From: JAHJDO01 sp030671985 [NCBI: bacterium] | GTDB taxonomy: Bacteria; JAHJDO01 | Length of the DNA stretch: 25,393 bases | NCBI GenBank assembly: GCA_030671985.1 | Contig: DAOVHI010000001.1 | Location: 1-25,393 of the forward strand | Direction of reading: 5' to 3' | In this document: positions 7,941 to 15,801 of the stretch, in pieces | How the letters are laid out: every line of letters starts with the position of its first letter | How positions within the stretch are numbered: the stretch's first letter is position 1 | Notes under the pieces: model-generated | Databases searched by the model: none | What the model was told of the DNA's origin: nothing | Seen by the model: the letters and a program-made list of their open reading frames with translations, nothing else | Position numbers and translations under genes: made by a program

Positions 7941-9707
7941 ATGGCTGGAATGATTCCTGATTCAGTTATTGAGAACATACAACAGCAGAGTGATGTTGTT
8001 TCGATTATTTCCGGTTACATTCCACTAAAACAGACAGGAAGAAGTTTTAAAGCGCTGTGTCCGTTTCATCATGAAAAGACTCCGTCATTTGTGGTCAGTC
8101 CGGAAAAACAAATATTTCACTGCTTTGGCTGTGGAGCGGGAGGTAACGTATTTGGCTTTGTAATGAAATATGAAAACATGACTTTTATTGAATCGGTAGA
8201 GTTGCTTGCAGATAAAGCGGGCATCTCTATTACGAGACAAAAAATAAATACAGATGTTTTAGACCTGTATAGAGTTAACAATATGGTCTCTGAGCATTTC
8301 ATCAGTATGCTGGTAAATAGTTCGGGAGGCAAACAAGTTTGCGAGTATCTGAAGAACAGAGGAATTGATAGTCAGACGACTAAAAACTTTGAACTGGGAT
8401 ACGCGCCAGCCTCTTTGAAGAGCTTGCTGGAATTTGCTAAAGAGAAAAATCTCTCTGAAGAGTTTTTAGATAAAGCAGGTATAACTGCGTATGATTCCCG
8501 CGAGAAAAACAGGTATATGAGATTTAAGAATCGCATTATATTTCCAATACATAATACACAGGGAAAAATCGTAGGTTTTGCCGGCAGAGCGCTTGATAAT
8601 AAAACACTTCCCAAATATACAAATTCTCCACAGACAGATTTATATAATAAAAGCAATATTCTTTATGGACTTAATATTGCGAAAAAGGAAATAGCTGATA
8701 AGAAACACGCTATCATAGTAGAGGGATATATGGATCTCTTGTCGCTTTATCAGGCAGGTTTTTTAAATGTTGTAGCGTCTTCAGGAACATCCTTGACAGT
8801 TCCTCAGGCCAAGTTACTGCTAAGATATGCTGCAAAAGCAACTATTGTCTATGACGGAGATAAAGCTGGAACCAATGCAACGTTACGTGGATTAGATATC
8901 TTAGTTGAACAGGGTTTAACGGTTAAAATTGTCAAGCTGCCTGTAGGGGAAGATCCCGATAGCTTTCTTAAGAAATATGGCAAAAACAAGTTTTCCAATA
9001 TGCTAGAGAAAGCAGTTGATATTATTACTTATAAGATTGGTATTCTGGAAGAACGGTTGGATTCAACATCTGTAGACGGCAAGGTGGAAATTGCGAGAAA
9101 CATACTGCCTACAATCAGCAAGATAACGGATTCCATCAGAAAATCCGAATATATCAGGTATTTAGCAGCAAAGCTATCGTTGAGTGAAGCATCTATATTA
9201 GATGAACTGGGTAAAATGGGGAATCAAGCATCTGAGCGAACGTCCTATCATCCAAGCACTGCTCTCTTACCATCAGAAAGATTTGAGAAGCACTTACTGC
9301 AATTAATGCTGGAAGATGCGGATATTGTTAAAAAAGTGCGTCGGTATTTAGTCGCAGAGGACTTCTTGAATAATGATTATCGGCAGATTGCAGACTTGCT
9401 GTTTAAACTGGACATAGCTGGTAAAATAGTGTCTTATAAGAATATTTTAAATCAGTTGAAAAATGATGTGCTTAAGGACATAGTTACAGGACTCGTTATG
9501 AAATCTGTTCCTCATTCTGAAAAAGAAAAAGAGGTTAATCAGACAATCGCAAAGTTGAAAGAGAAAAAAATAAATAAAAGGATAGCTGAGCTTGATGTAA
9601 GTTTAGAAAAAACAAAAGAAACAGGTGAAATAAAGAGTCTTTTAAAGCAGATAATGGAACAGAAAGAATTAATGATACAATGCAGACAGTTGTTTCGGGT
9701 TGGATAA
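7941..9707 (+). CDS. dnaG: DNA primase DnaG
   Basis: Synthesises RNA primers at the replication fork, working with the replicative helicase. From ATG 7941 the protein has 588 residues and begins [13 protein letters not shown], like other DnaG proteins. The N-terminal zinc-binding domain is visible as [11 protein letters not shown] and CFGCGAGG (residues about 40-65). The Toprim core shows [16 protein letters not shown] (about 258-273) and IVYDGDKAG (about 302-310). A helical C-terminal domain follows that normally contacts helicase. An in-frame TTG at 7899 would add 14 basic residues, but it coincides with the predicted transcript start. rpoD follows directly, recalling the macromolecular synthesis operon; the rpsU member is missing. 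Confidence 0.97.
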   Translation: MAGMIPDSVIENIQQQSDVVSIISGYIPLKQTGRSFKALCPFHHEKTPSFVVSPEKQIFHCFGCGAGGNVFGFVMKYENMTFIESVELLADKAGISITRQKINTDVLDLYRVNNMVSEHFISMLVNSSGGKQVCEYLKNRGIDSQTTKNFELGYAPASLKSLLEFAKEKNLSEEFLDKAGITAYDSREKNRYMRFKNRIIFPIHNTQGKIVGFAGRALDNKTLPKYTNSPQTDLYNKSNILYGLNIAKKEIADKKHAIIVEGYMDLLSLYQAGFLNVVASSGTSLTVPQAKLLLRYAAKATIVYDGDKAGTNATLRGLDILVEQGLTVKIVKLPVGEDPDSFLKKYGKNKFSNMLEKAVDIITYKIGILEERLDSTSVDGKVEIARNILPTISKITDSIRKSEYIRYLAAKLSLSEASILDELGKMGNQASERTSYHPSTALLPSERFEKHLLQLMLEDADIVKKVRRYLVAEDFLNNDYRQIADLLFKLDIAGKIVSYKNILNQLKNDVLKDIVTGLVMKSVPHSEKEKEVNQTIAKLKEKKINKRIAELDVSLEKTKETGEIKSLLKQIMEQKELMIQCRQLFRVG

Positions 9708-9735
9708 ATCCGTCCCCTACATAAAGGTGAATGCT

Positions 9736-11478
9736 ATGAATAAGAGAAAGAGATACCCTAAAGGCACAAAAAAGTTAATAGAGACAGGAAAAGAAAAAGG
9801 ACGCTTGACCTATGAAGAGATAAACGAGATGCTCCCCAGCGATGTCGTCTCATCGGAACAGATTGATGACATTCTTATGATGCTGGGAGACATGGATATT
9901 GAAATTTTATCTACTCCGGAAACTAAGGTTGCCGATGTTGCGAAAGAAAAAGAAGCCAAAGAAGCGCAGGTTGTTGCTGCAAAATCAAAAATTAGTGATC
10001 CTGTGCGCACATATTTGCATCAGATGGGGCAGATTGCTTTGCTCACCAGAGAAGAGGAATCAAAACTTGCGAAGAAAATCGAAAGTGCAGAGAGAAGATT
10101 AAGAAGACATGTATTAAACTGTGGATTTGCGCCCAAACAAATAAAAATCGTAGTTGACAGGTATATTAAAAAACTGAGAGAAACTGAAACAGAAATCGAG
10201 GATATTCTTGATGATGAAATAGGTATTCAAGACAAGGATATATTAAAAAACATGCCCGCTTTATTAGAGAAAATAGGGGCGACTGACATAAAAATTCATG
10301 ATTTAAAAAAGAAACTGAAAAAACATGGACTCTCAAGAGAGCAGGAGTTGAGAATAATTAAAGAAATAAATTTAGAAAAAGACAAAATTATAAAAATAGG
10401 AAGTAAACTTAAATTGAGTCAGGCATTTATACTGGAAACCGCCAATAAGATAAAATATTCTCTTAAAGAAATACAGGAGATGAAAGCAGAGATCAGTAAT
10501 ATTATTAATAAAGTTGGCATAAGTAAAAAGCAGATATCTGCCGTATCAAGAGAAATAAAAAACAAGAAGATACTTCCTGCAAAAGTGATTAAGCAAACAA
10601 GTCATACTGCTATGGAGATTTTAGAAGCTAACCATAACATAAACAAAAATCAGCGAAGAATAAGATATTTAGAAGCAGAAGCTACGCTATCTTTTGACCA
10701 GCTGTCTAAATTGGTAGAGGATATAGAGTGGGAGGAAGTAAAGGTTTCTGTGGCAAAAAAGAAAATGGCAGAAGCGAATCTACGCCTTGTTGTAAGTATC
10801 GCTAAAAAATATGTTAACAGGGGGTTGCCGTTTTTGGATCTAATTCAAGAAGGCAACATAGGGCTAATGAAGGCTATCGATAAATTTGAGCACAAGCGGG
10901 GTTATAAGTTTTCTACTTATGCAACATGGTGGATTCGTCAGGCAATAACAAGGGCAATAGCTGATCAGGCCAGAACAATTCGCATTCCTGTGCACATGAT
11001 AGAAACGATTAATAAATTTGCAAGAACATCGCGTGAGTTAATACAAGAGTTTGGAGAAGGTCCAACCCCGGAACAGCTTTCAGAAAGAATGAATCTGCCT
11101 ATAGATAAAGTTCGCGGCATAGTTAAAATAGCTCAGCATCCGATATCTCTCGAAGCGCCGGTAGGGGATGAGGGGGATACTCACTTTGGAGATTTCATAG
11201 AGGACAAGAGTGTTGTTTCTCCAGCAGCTGCTACTTCATCTGTAATGTTAAAGGAGCAATTGGAAGTGGTATTAGGGACGCTTACCGAGAGGGAAGCAAA
11301 GATATTGAGGCTTAGGTTTGGTCTTAATAATGGATATCCTCATACATTGGAAGAAGTAGGCAACGTATTCCATGTAACGAGAGAGAGGATTCGTCAAATA
11401 GAAGCAAAAGCATTGAAGAAACTATGTCATCCAATTAGGAGTAAAAAGCTTAAGGGATTCATGGAAACTACACGCTAG
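9736..11478 (+). CDS. rpoD: Primary RNA polymerase sigma factor (RpoD/SigA)
   Basis: Housekeeping sigma70 factor of 580 residues from the ATG at 9736, which has AAGGTG seven bases upstream; a TTG at 9700 overlapping the dnaG stop is less likely. Region 1.1 covers the first 70 residues ([13 protein letters not shown]). Region 1.2 begins at [11 protein letters not shown] (about 87). A lysine/glutamate-rich non-conserved region of roughly 220 residues follows. Region 2 starts at [15 protein letters not shown] (about 349) and includes [14 protein letters not shown] for -10 recognition and melting. Region 3 has [20 protein letters not shown]. Region 4.2 has the -35-binding helix-turn-helix [20 protein letters not shown] (about 535). 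Full region 1.1 plus 4.2 marks it as the primary factor, consistent with the TTGACA/TATAAT promoters seen here. Confidence 0.97.
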   Translation: MNKRKRYPKGTKKLIETGKEKGRLTYEEINEMLPSDVVSSEQIDDILMMLGDMDIEILSTPETKVADVAKEKEAKEAQVVAAKSKISDPVRTYLHQMGQIALLTREEESKLAKKIESAERRLRRHVLNCGFAPKQIKIVVDRYIKKLRETETEIEDILDDEIGIQDKDILKNMPALLEKIGATDIKIHDLKKKLKKHGLSREQELRIIKEINLEKDKIIKIGSKLKLSQAFILETANKIKYSLKEIQEMKAEISNIINKVGISKKQISAVSREIKNKKILPAKVIKQTSHTAMEILEANHNINKNQRRIRYLEAEATLSFDQLSKLVEDIEWEEVKVSVAKKKMAEANLRLVVSIAKKYVNRGLPFLDLIQEGNIGLMKAIDKFEHKRGYKFSTYATWWIRQAITRAIADQARTIRIPVHMIETINKFARTSRELIQEFGEGPTPEQLSERMNLPIDKVRGIVKIAQHPISLEAPVGDEGDTHFGDFIEDKSVVSPAAATSSVMLKEQLEVVLGTLTEREAKILRLRFGLNNGYPHTLEEVGNVFHVTRERIRQIEAKALKKLCHPIRSKKLKGFMETTR

Positions 11479-11486
11479 GGACACGG

Positions 11487-11753
11487 CTACAACTTTCTAT
11501 ATATTAGTAAACCTGATATAATTCCCAGCAGCCCGCATAGATTAATCTTTAGTCCAAATCCTATGGTTATGCTCAAGACTACCAGATCTAAAGGTGCCGG
11601 GCCAAGCTGAAACTTTGGACCTGCGGCAAAAACATTATGCCAGAAACCCTCGGGGATAAGAACTCCAAAGATTTCTCCTGCTACGGTACCTACAAGCGTG
11701 CTTATAAACATCACCCACAAAAAAGATCCTATTCTGCCTTTTAATAATGCCAT
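11487..11753 (-). CDS. DUF4321-like small membrane protein
   Basis: An 88-residue hydrophobic protein resembling the uncharacterised DUF4321 family. Two or three membrane segments are apparent (around FLWVMFISTLVGTVAGEIFG, VVLSITIGFGLKI and LCGLLGIISGLLIY), with a central loop PAPLDLVVLS typical of that group. The ATG at 11753 is chosen because GGAGGG sits seven bases upstream; an in-frame TTG at 11768 would lie at that ribosome site. It follows amrS on the same strand and so probably shares its transcript. It ends 8 bases from the convergent rpoD stop. Function is unknown. Confidence 0.8.
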   Translation of the reverse strand: MALLKGRIGSFLWVMFISTLVGTVAGEIFGVLIPEGFWHNVFAAGPKFQLGPAPLDLVVLSITIGFGLKINLCGLLGIISGLLIYRKL

Positions 11754-11779
11754 TGCACAGCCCTCCAAAATTTTGCTTA

Positions 11780-12640
11780 TTATATCATTATATTTCCTAA
11801 ATATACAGACTTTAACTTTTCCTTTGCAATTTTATACGCCTGCTCCAGAGTTTCAATCGGAGTGACAGAACTTGTTTTCATCTTGTATTGCGGGAAATAT
11901 CTCGAAAAATGTAGAGGTGTATTTGCTCCTGTGTTTTCCGCTATCCAGTTGACGAGATTTTCAAAGTGTTCGATTGTGTCATTAAGCCCGGGGATGACAA
12001 GATTTGTTATCTCTATATGGCAGCTTGCACTGGATATTTTTATTGTTTTTAACACAGTCTCAAGATCACCTTTGCAGATTTCTCTATAGAATTTTTCGTC
12101 AAAAGCTTTTAAATCGATATTCATAGCGTCTATAAGCGGGAGTAATTCTTTTAGCGGATCTTCATTAATATAGCCGTTTGTTACAAGCACATTCTTCAAC
12201 CCTTTTTTCTTGGCAAGCTTAGCTGTATCCATTACATATTCATACCATATCATCGGTTCAGAGTATGTATATGCAATACCAATGGAATTTCTCTCCAGAG
12301 CCTTTTCTACAGCTTCAGACGGCGGCATGTATTGAGTGGGAACATTACGATCCTGAGAGATCTGCCAATTTTGACAAAAAGGACAGGCAAAGTTACAGCC
12401 AATAGTACCTAATGAAAGAATTAACTTTCCGGGGTAAAAATGATACAGAGGTTTTTTTTCTATGGGATCCATTCCCTGAGAACTAATTCGGGAATATATG
12501 TTTGAGAATAACTTGTTTCCTGTGTTTTGCCTTGCACCGCAGAACCCGCTTTTACCCTCTTTGATCTTACATAGCTTTGGGCAGAGCAGACATTGCACAG
12601 AATCGTTGTTGAGCTTTTTGTAATATAGAGCTTCTTTCAT
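11780..12640 (-). CDS. amrS: AmmeMemoRadiSam-system radical SAM protein AmrS
   Basis: A radical S-adenosylmethionine enzyme of 286 residues. The cluster-binding motif is CNFACPFCQNW, preceded by a family-specific cysteine-rich N-terminus (CLLCPKLCKIKEGKSGFCGA) and YHFYPGKLILSLGTIGCN. The pattern matches the AmrS family, whose usual partners are MEMO1 and AMMECR1 domain proteins; neither is in this window. Pyruvate formate-lyase-activating-like annotations are also common for this group, and the reaction is not settled. Two in-frame ATGs exist (12661 and 12640). 12640 is preferred because a promoter places the transcript start near 12659, just past the first ATG, and because the family typically begins MKEA near here. 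Confidence 0.9.
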   Translation of the reverse strand: MKEALYYKKLNNDSVQCLLCPKLCKIKEGKSGFCGARQNTGNKLFSNIYSRISSQGMDPIEKKPLYHFYPGKLILSLGTIGCNFACPFCQNWQISQDRNVPTQYMPPSEAVEKALERNSIGIAYTYSEPMIWYEYVMDTAKLAKKKGLKNVLVTNGYINEDPLKELLPLIDAMNIDLKAFDEKFYREICKGDLETVLKTIKISSASCHIEITNLVIPGLNDTIEHFENLVNWIAENTGANTPLHFSRYFPQYKMKTSSVTPIETLEQAYKIAKEKLKSVYLGNIMI

Positions 12641-12665
12641 ATTATCGCAATTTTTTAACATCCAA

Positions 12666-12693
12666 ATTTTATCACATCCAAATTGAGATTCAA
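12666..12693 (-). promoter_or_regulatory. Candidate promoter of amrS-DUF4321
   Basis: Minus-strand TTGAAT (12688-12693), a 16-base spacer and TAAAAT (12666-12671) preceded by TGA. The implied transcript start near 12659 leaves about 19 bases before the ATG at 12640. Identified by hexamer match only. Confidence 0.45.
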
Positions 12694-12758
12694 AATCTAT
12701 TTATTTGAAGTATTCTTTTCGTCATTGCGAACGGATGATTTGCTGATCCATTGCCTTG

Positions 12759-12782
12759 AACCGACGATTTAAATCGTCGGTT
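12759..12782. repeat. Perfect 24-bp palindrome
   Basis: AACCGACGATTT is followed immediately by its reverse complement AAATCGTCGGTT, with no loop. The sequence sits in the 195-base spacer between waaA and amrS, about 95 bases upstream of the amrS promoter. There is no T-run on either side, so it is not a standard intrinsic terminator. It could be an extragenic repeat, a remnant of an inverted-repeat element, or a protein-binding site. About 40 bases to its left lies GTCATTGCGA, which resembles dispersed extragenic repeats seen in many genomes. Confidence 0.6.
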
Positions 12783-12814
12783 TACCTTCTTTTGCTTTGT
12801 TGTGTCATTTTTCT

Positions 12815-12878
12815 ACATCCCACGGAATTCCCTCTTTGAAGGGGGCTAGTTTCGTCTCAGATGGAACTAGGGGGATGT
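12815..12878. repeat. Short inverted-repeat element covering the waaA stop
   Basis: The 64-base stretch is bounded by ACATCCC and its complement GGGATGT. It contains the CCCTCTTTGAAGGGGG core and CTAG half-sites (CTAGT at 12846 and ACTAG at 12866), resembling the small GC-rich dispersed elements common in environmental bacterial genomes. It is more GC-rich than its surroundings. The last six codons (HPPSSI) and TGA stop of waaA lie inside it. Only one copy is visible, so its repetitive nature is inferred from its form. Confidence 0.45.
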
Positions 12879-14158
12879 TTATCCAAAAATTCCGATATAA
12901 TTTCAAGATTTCTTTTGCTTGCGCCTTTGTTTTCATGCACAATTCTTTTTGCAGTATCACCCATCTGTTTTGCATATTCGGAATTCGTGGTCAGCTTCAG
13001 TAAACAAGCCTCAAGTTTGCTTTCGTCAGGTATCTGAATAGCACCTTTGCCCTCAAGAAGCAGCTTTGCACTCTCAGTAAAGTTATACATATATGGGCCG
13101 AAAACAACTGGTTTGCCCAAACTTGCTGGTTCAATGACATTATGCCCTCCCGTAGGAACCAAACTTCCTCCGATAAATACAACATCAGCTATAGTGTATG
13201 CTTTTGACAATTCCCCGATCGTATCAAGAATTATGACTTGCTGTTTCTCTCTTTTGGTCTTATCTAATGTTGACCTTAAAATATAGGCTGTGTTCCTGTC
13301 TTTTAACAGTTTTGTTACTTCGGAAAAGCGTTCAGGATGCCTTGGGGCAAGTATTAACAGGACGTTGCTGACTTTTTGACAAATGCATTCAAATGCGTCT
13401 AAAACTTTTTCTTCTTCACCCTTGTGTGTGCTGCCGGCAATAATGACCTTATTGTTTTTTTCAATTCCAAAGAGTTTTGTAAACTTGTTTTTTATATCTT
13501 CGTTTTCTTCATTACTGACAAGCGTGTCAAACTTTGTGTTTCCTGTTACTATGACTTTCTCCTTTTCTGCGCCTAATTCCATGACTCTTGCTTTATCCTG
13601 TTCCGTCTGCATGCAGAATGCTGAGAAGTTCTCAAGAATATGCTTAAAGAAAAACTTCGTTTTTTTATAATGCTTAAAAGAGTTTGGAGATATGCGTCCG
13701 TTTACAAGTATGCAGGGGATTTTCATATTTTGAGCGTATTTGAGAAAATTGGGCCATATTTCTGTTTCAAATGTTATAAATATGTTTGGATTTATACGTT
13801 TTAGCGCTTTTTTAACTGCGAATGAATAATCAAAAGGAAAGAAGAACAATCCATCAATGTTTTTTGTTTTTTTTGCAAACTGGTTACCTGTAGCGGTAAC
13901 TGTTGAAAGGAGAAGCCTATAATCAGGGAATGTTTTTCGAAGTTCGTCAATGAACGGCATTGCAGCTGCTACTTCTCCAACAGATACAGCATGTATCCAG
14001 ACTGATTTGCCGTCTGATATCAACGATTCAGGCAATTTACCGAATCTCTGCGATAATCCCATTCGATGTTTTTTAGTAAAAACAAGTTTGCATAAAAAAT
14101 AGGGAGAGGCAATGACAGATAGTGAATATAAAAGAGTGTTGTAAGCAAAGTATATCAT
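12857..14158 (-). CDS. waaA: 3-deoxy-D-manno-octulosonic acid (Kdo) transferase
   Basis: GT30-family membrane-associated glycosyltransferase that adds Kdo from CMP-Kdo to lipid A precursor in the inner core of lipopolysaccharide, marking the host as Gram-negative. The protein has 433 residues. A hydrophobic N-terminal anchor is followed by HAVSVGEVAAAMPFI, with the putative catalytic Glu at 62, then FITFETEIWPNFL and LVNGRIS. The C-terminal nucleotide-binding half has IIAGSTHKGEEE, LILAPRHPERF and VVFIGGSLVPTGGHNVIEPA. It overlaps the upstream tauE-like gene by four bases (ATGA), so translation is probably coupled. The C-terminal HPPSSI comes from a repeat element and is probably not ancestral. 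Confidence 0.96.
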   Translation of the reverse strand: MIYFAYNTLLYSLSVIASPYFLCKLVFTKKHRMGLSQRFGKLPESLISDGKSVWIHAVSVGEVAAAMPFIDELRKTFPDYRLLLSTVTATGNQFAKKTKNIDGLFFFPFDYSFAVKKALKRINPNIFITFETEIWPNFLKYAQNMKIPCILVNGRISPNSFKHYKKTKFFFKHILENFSAFCMQTEQDKARVMELGAEKEKVIVTGNTKFDTLVSNEENEDIKNKFTKLFGIEKNNKVIIAGSTHKGEEEKVLDAFECICQKVSNVLLILAPRHPERFSEVTKLLKDRNTAYILRSTLDKTKREKQQVIILDTIGELSKAYTIADVVFIGGSLVPTGGHNVIEPASLGKPVVFGPYMYNFTESAKLLLEGKGAIQIPDESKLEACLLKLTTNSEYAKQMGDTAKRIVHENKGASKRNLEIISEFLDKHPPSSI

Positions 14159-14925
14159 GACTTCTTAAACAATATAGCTATTCCTGCAAGCAGAAGAACA
14201 ACGGCAAATATTTTTCTTAGTTTTTTCCGTGAGATATTTACGCTTAGTTTTGCTCCAAAAGGAGCGGCAATAACCGAACCGACAGCTATAAGAATCGCAA
14301 GTTTTAGATCGGTGTTTCCTCTGGCTATATATCCAAATGCGCCTGAAAGAGAATTGAAGAATACAATAAAAAGAGAGGTTCCAACGCATATATTCATGGG
14401 AATACGTAAAAATATATGCATTACAGGAACCACGATCAGCGCTCCTCCTATCCCAAGCAGGCCGGAAGCAGTTCCTGCAATCAGCCCAAGAATCAATGCA
14501 GATAATTTATTAAATTTTATGCTGGAAGTAGAAGTATTATTAGTAATGGGAATTTTTTCTTCCTCATTATTGGTGCCTATCCACATTTTAAAACCGAATA
14601 TAACTACAACGATTGTAAATATAAGCTTAATTATATTGTCAGGAGTAATATTGTTGAGGTAAGAACCCAGTTGAGCGCCAATAACTCCGGTTAAAGTCAT
14701 GACAACAGCCAGCTTTAAATGAACCTGTTTTTCTTTCCAATGTACAATTATTGCCGATACAGCAGTAAACACAATTATACACAGACTTGTTCCGATTGCT
14801 TCTTTAATAGACAATCTGAAGACAAACAGTAAAACAGGGACAAGGATCGAACCTCCACCAATTCCCAGAAGTCCTGACCCAACCCCAACGAATATACCGG
14901 CTAAAGGGGCTAATAAATAATTCAT
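14155..14925 (-). CDS. TauE/SafE-family sulfite/organosulfonate exporter-like permease
   Basis: A polytopic membrane protein of 256 residues made of two related halves, each with the family's glycine-rich signature: GVGSGLLGIGGGSILVPVLL near residues 15-34 and TASGLLGIGGALIVVPVM near 151-168. TauE/SafE (DUF81) members export or import sulfite, sulfonates or related anions; the substrate is unknown here. waaA begins within its stop (ATGA). A strong promoter has its -10 only about seven bases before the ATG and no ribosome site is visible, so the mRNA may be leaderless. Confidence 0.92.
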   Translation of the reverse strand: MNYLLAPLAGIFVGVGSGLLGIGGGSILVPVLLFVFRLSIKEAIGTSLCIIVFTAVSAIIVHWKEKQVHLKLAVVMTLTGVIGAQLGSYLNNITPDNIIKLIFTIVVVIFGFKMWIGTNNEEEKIPITNNTSTSSIKFNKLSALILGLIAGTASGLLGIGGALIVVPVMHIFLRIPMNICVGTSLFIVFFNSLSGAFGYIARGNTDLKLAILIAVGSVIAAPFGAKLSVNISRKKLRKIFAVVLLLAGIAILFKKS

Positions 14926-14932
14926 TTAAAGG

Positions 14933-14961
14933 ATTATACTTCAATGTTGCAACTCCGTCAA
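14933..14961 (-). promoter_or_regulatory. Strong promoter of the tauE-like gene and waaA
   Basis: Minus-strand TTGACG (14956-14961), a 17-base spacer and perfect TATAAT (14933-14938). The predicted transcript start falls at about 14926, next to the ATG at 14925. Confidence 0.75.
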
Positions 14962-14968
14962 ACTTTGC

Positions 14969-14997
14969 TTGACAAGCAGAAATGAGCATGGTATTAT
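14969..14997 (+). promoter_or_regulatory. Strong promoter of the deoR-mtlD-dehydrogenase operon
   Basis: Perfect TTGACA (14969-14974), a 17-base spacer and TATTAT (14992-14997). The -35 sits inside the inverted repeat GCTTG-A-CAAGC (14967-14977). It is back to back with the tauE promoter, with only seven bases between the two -35 boxes, so a regulator bound here could affect both directions. Confidence 0.75.
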
Positions 14998-15006
14998 CTA
15001 GAAATA

Positions 15007-15026
15007 AGCAAATATGAGCAAATATG
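15007..15026 (+). promoter_or_regulatory. Tandem 10-bp repeats, candidate DeoR operator
   Basis: AGCAAATATG occurs twice in direct succession (15007-15016 and 15017-15026), one helical turn apart, just downstream of the predicted transcript start. A related ATGAGCATG lies between the -35 and -10 (14982-14990). DeoR/GlpR regulators commonly bind repeated sites over their own promoter, so autoregulation is a reasonable inference. Confidence 0.4.
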
Positions 15027-15039
15027 GGTAAAAGCAAGC

Positions 15040-15801
15040 ATGTTCACAGTTGAGAGACATAAGAAGATAAAGGAAATTTTACATAGCAAAAAGAGCGTAT
15101 CTGTTCCCGATCTAAGCGGACTGCTTGATGTGTCGGAATCAACAATAAGAAGAGACCTGCATGTCATGGAACAAAACAAATTGATTCAGCGAACGCATGG
15201 CGGTGCAGTTAATATAGATTCCGTGCGTTTTGAACCTTCTCTCTCAGAAAAAGAAATTCAGTTCAGTGATGAGAAATTAAGAGTGGCAAAACAGGCAGTT
15301 CAAATGATACGGGAAGGAGATACAGTTGCGCTGGATGGCGGCACTACCACGCTTGAGATAGCGAGGAATTTACCAAATATGTTAAACTTAACGGTAGTTA
15401 CGAATTCGGTAAAGATAATTGCTGAGCTTGCGAACTTGCCAAGCATTAGTGTTGTTGTAATAGGCGGGAATCTGCGCAGAGTGAACATGACTCTTATAGG
15501 ACCCATCTCAAACCAGACGCTTGGAAAATTACATATTGATAAACTATTTACAGGCACAATTGGTCTAACATATGAAGAAGGGCTCACAACAACAGATGTT
15601 ATTGAGGCAGAAACAAAGAGAGCTATGATAAAAAAAGCGAAAGAGGTGATTGTTGTTGCGGATTATAGCAAAATTGGTAAATTAGCGTTTGCAAATGTAG
15701 TTTCTATAAATAGTATTGATAAATTGATTACAAACACAAGCATTTCCAAAAGATTAGTAAAAAAATTCCAAAAAAAAGGGATTGAGGTTATTACCGCATG
15801 A
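15040..15801 (+). CDS. DeoR/GlpR-family sugar-phosphate-responsive repressor
   Basis: A 253-residue transcription factor. The N-terminal winged helix-turn-helix has VSVPDLSGLLDVSESTIRRD (about 25-44) followed by RTHGGAV, both DeoR hallmarks. The C-terminal DeoR sensor domain has DGGTTTLEIARNL, VVTNSVKII, VIGGNLRR, GTIGLTYEEGLTT and VVADYSKIGK. Family members usually bind a phosphorylated sugar or polyol that relieves repression. Position as the first gene of the operon and an ATGA overlap with mtlD suggest it controls this operon, perhaps in response to mannitol-1-phosphate or fructose-6-phosphate; the effector is inference. The ribosome site is weak. Confidence 0.93.
   Translation: MFTVERHKKIKEILHSKKSVSVPDLSGLLDVSESTIRRDLHVMEQNKLIQRTHGGAVNIDSVRFEPSLSEKEIQFSDEKLRVAKQAVQMIREGDTVALDGGTTTLEIARNLPNMLNLTVVTNSVKIIAELANLPSISVVVIGGNLRRVNMTLIGPISNQTLGKLHIDKLFTGTIGLTYEEGLTTTDVIEAETKRAMIKKAKEVIVVADYSKIGKLAFANVVSINSIDKLITNTSISKRLVKKFQKKGIEVITA

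Noticed and set aside
9700-9735. TTG start for rpoD overlapping the dnaG stop
   Set aside because: The ATG at 9736 has AAGGTG at proper spacing, and the extra 12 residues have no family match.
12759-12782. Palindrome as the waaA terminator
   Set aside because: No T-run follows the stem on either strand and there is no loop, so it is listed as a repeat instead.
13047-13286. Plus-strand ORFs inside waaA and similar antisense ORFs elsewhere (for example 17230-17685, 18462-18830)
   Set aside because: They are shadows of strongly conserved genes on the other strand and show no recognisable protein features.
15007-15026. Tandem repeats as part of a CRISPR or satellite
   Set aside because: Only two 10-bp copies with no spacers; an operator is a better explanation.
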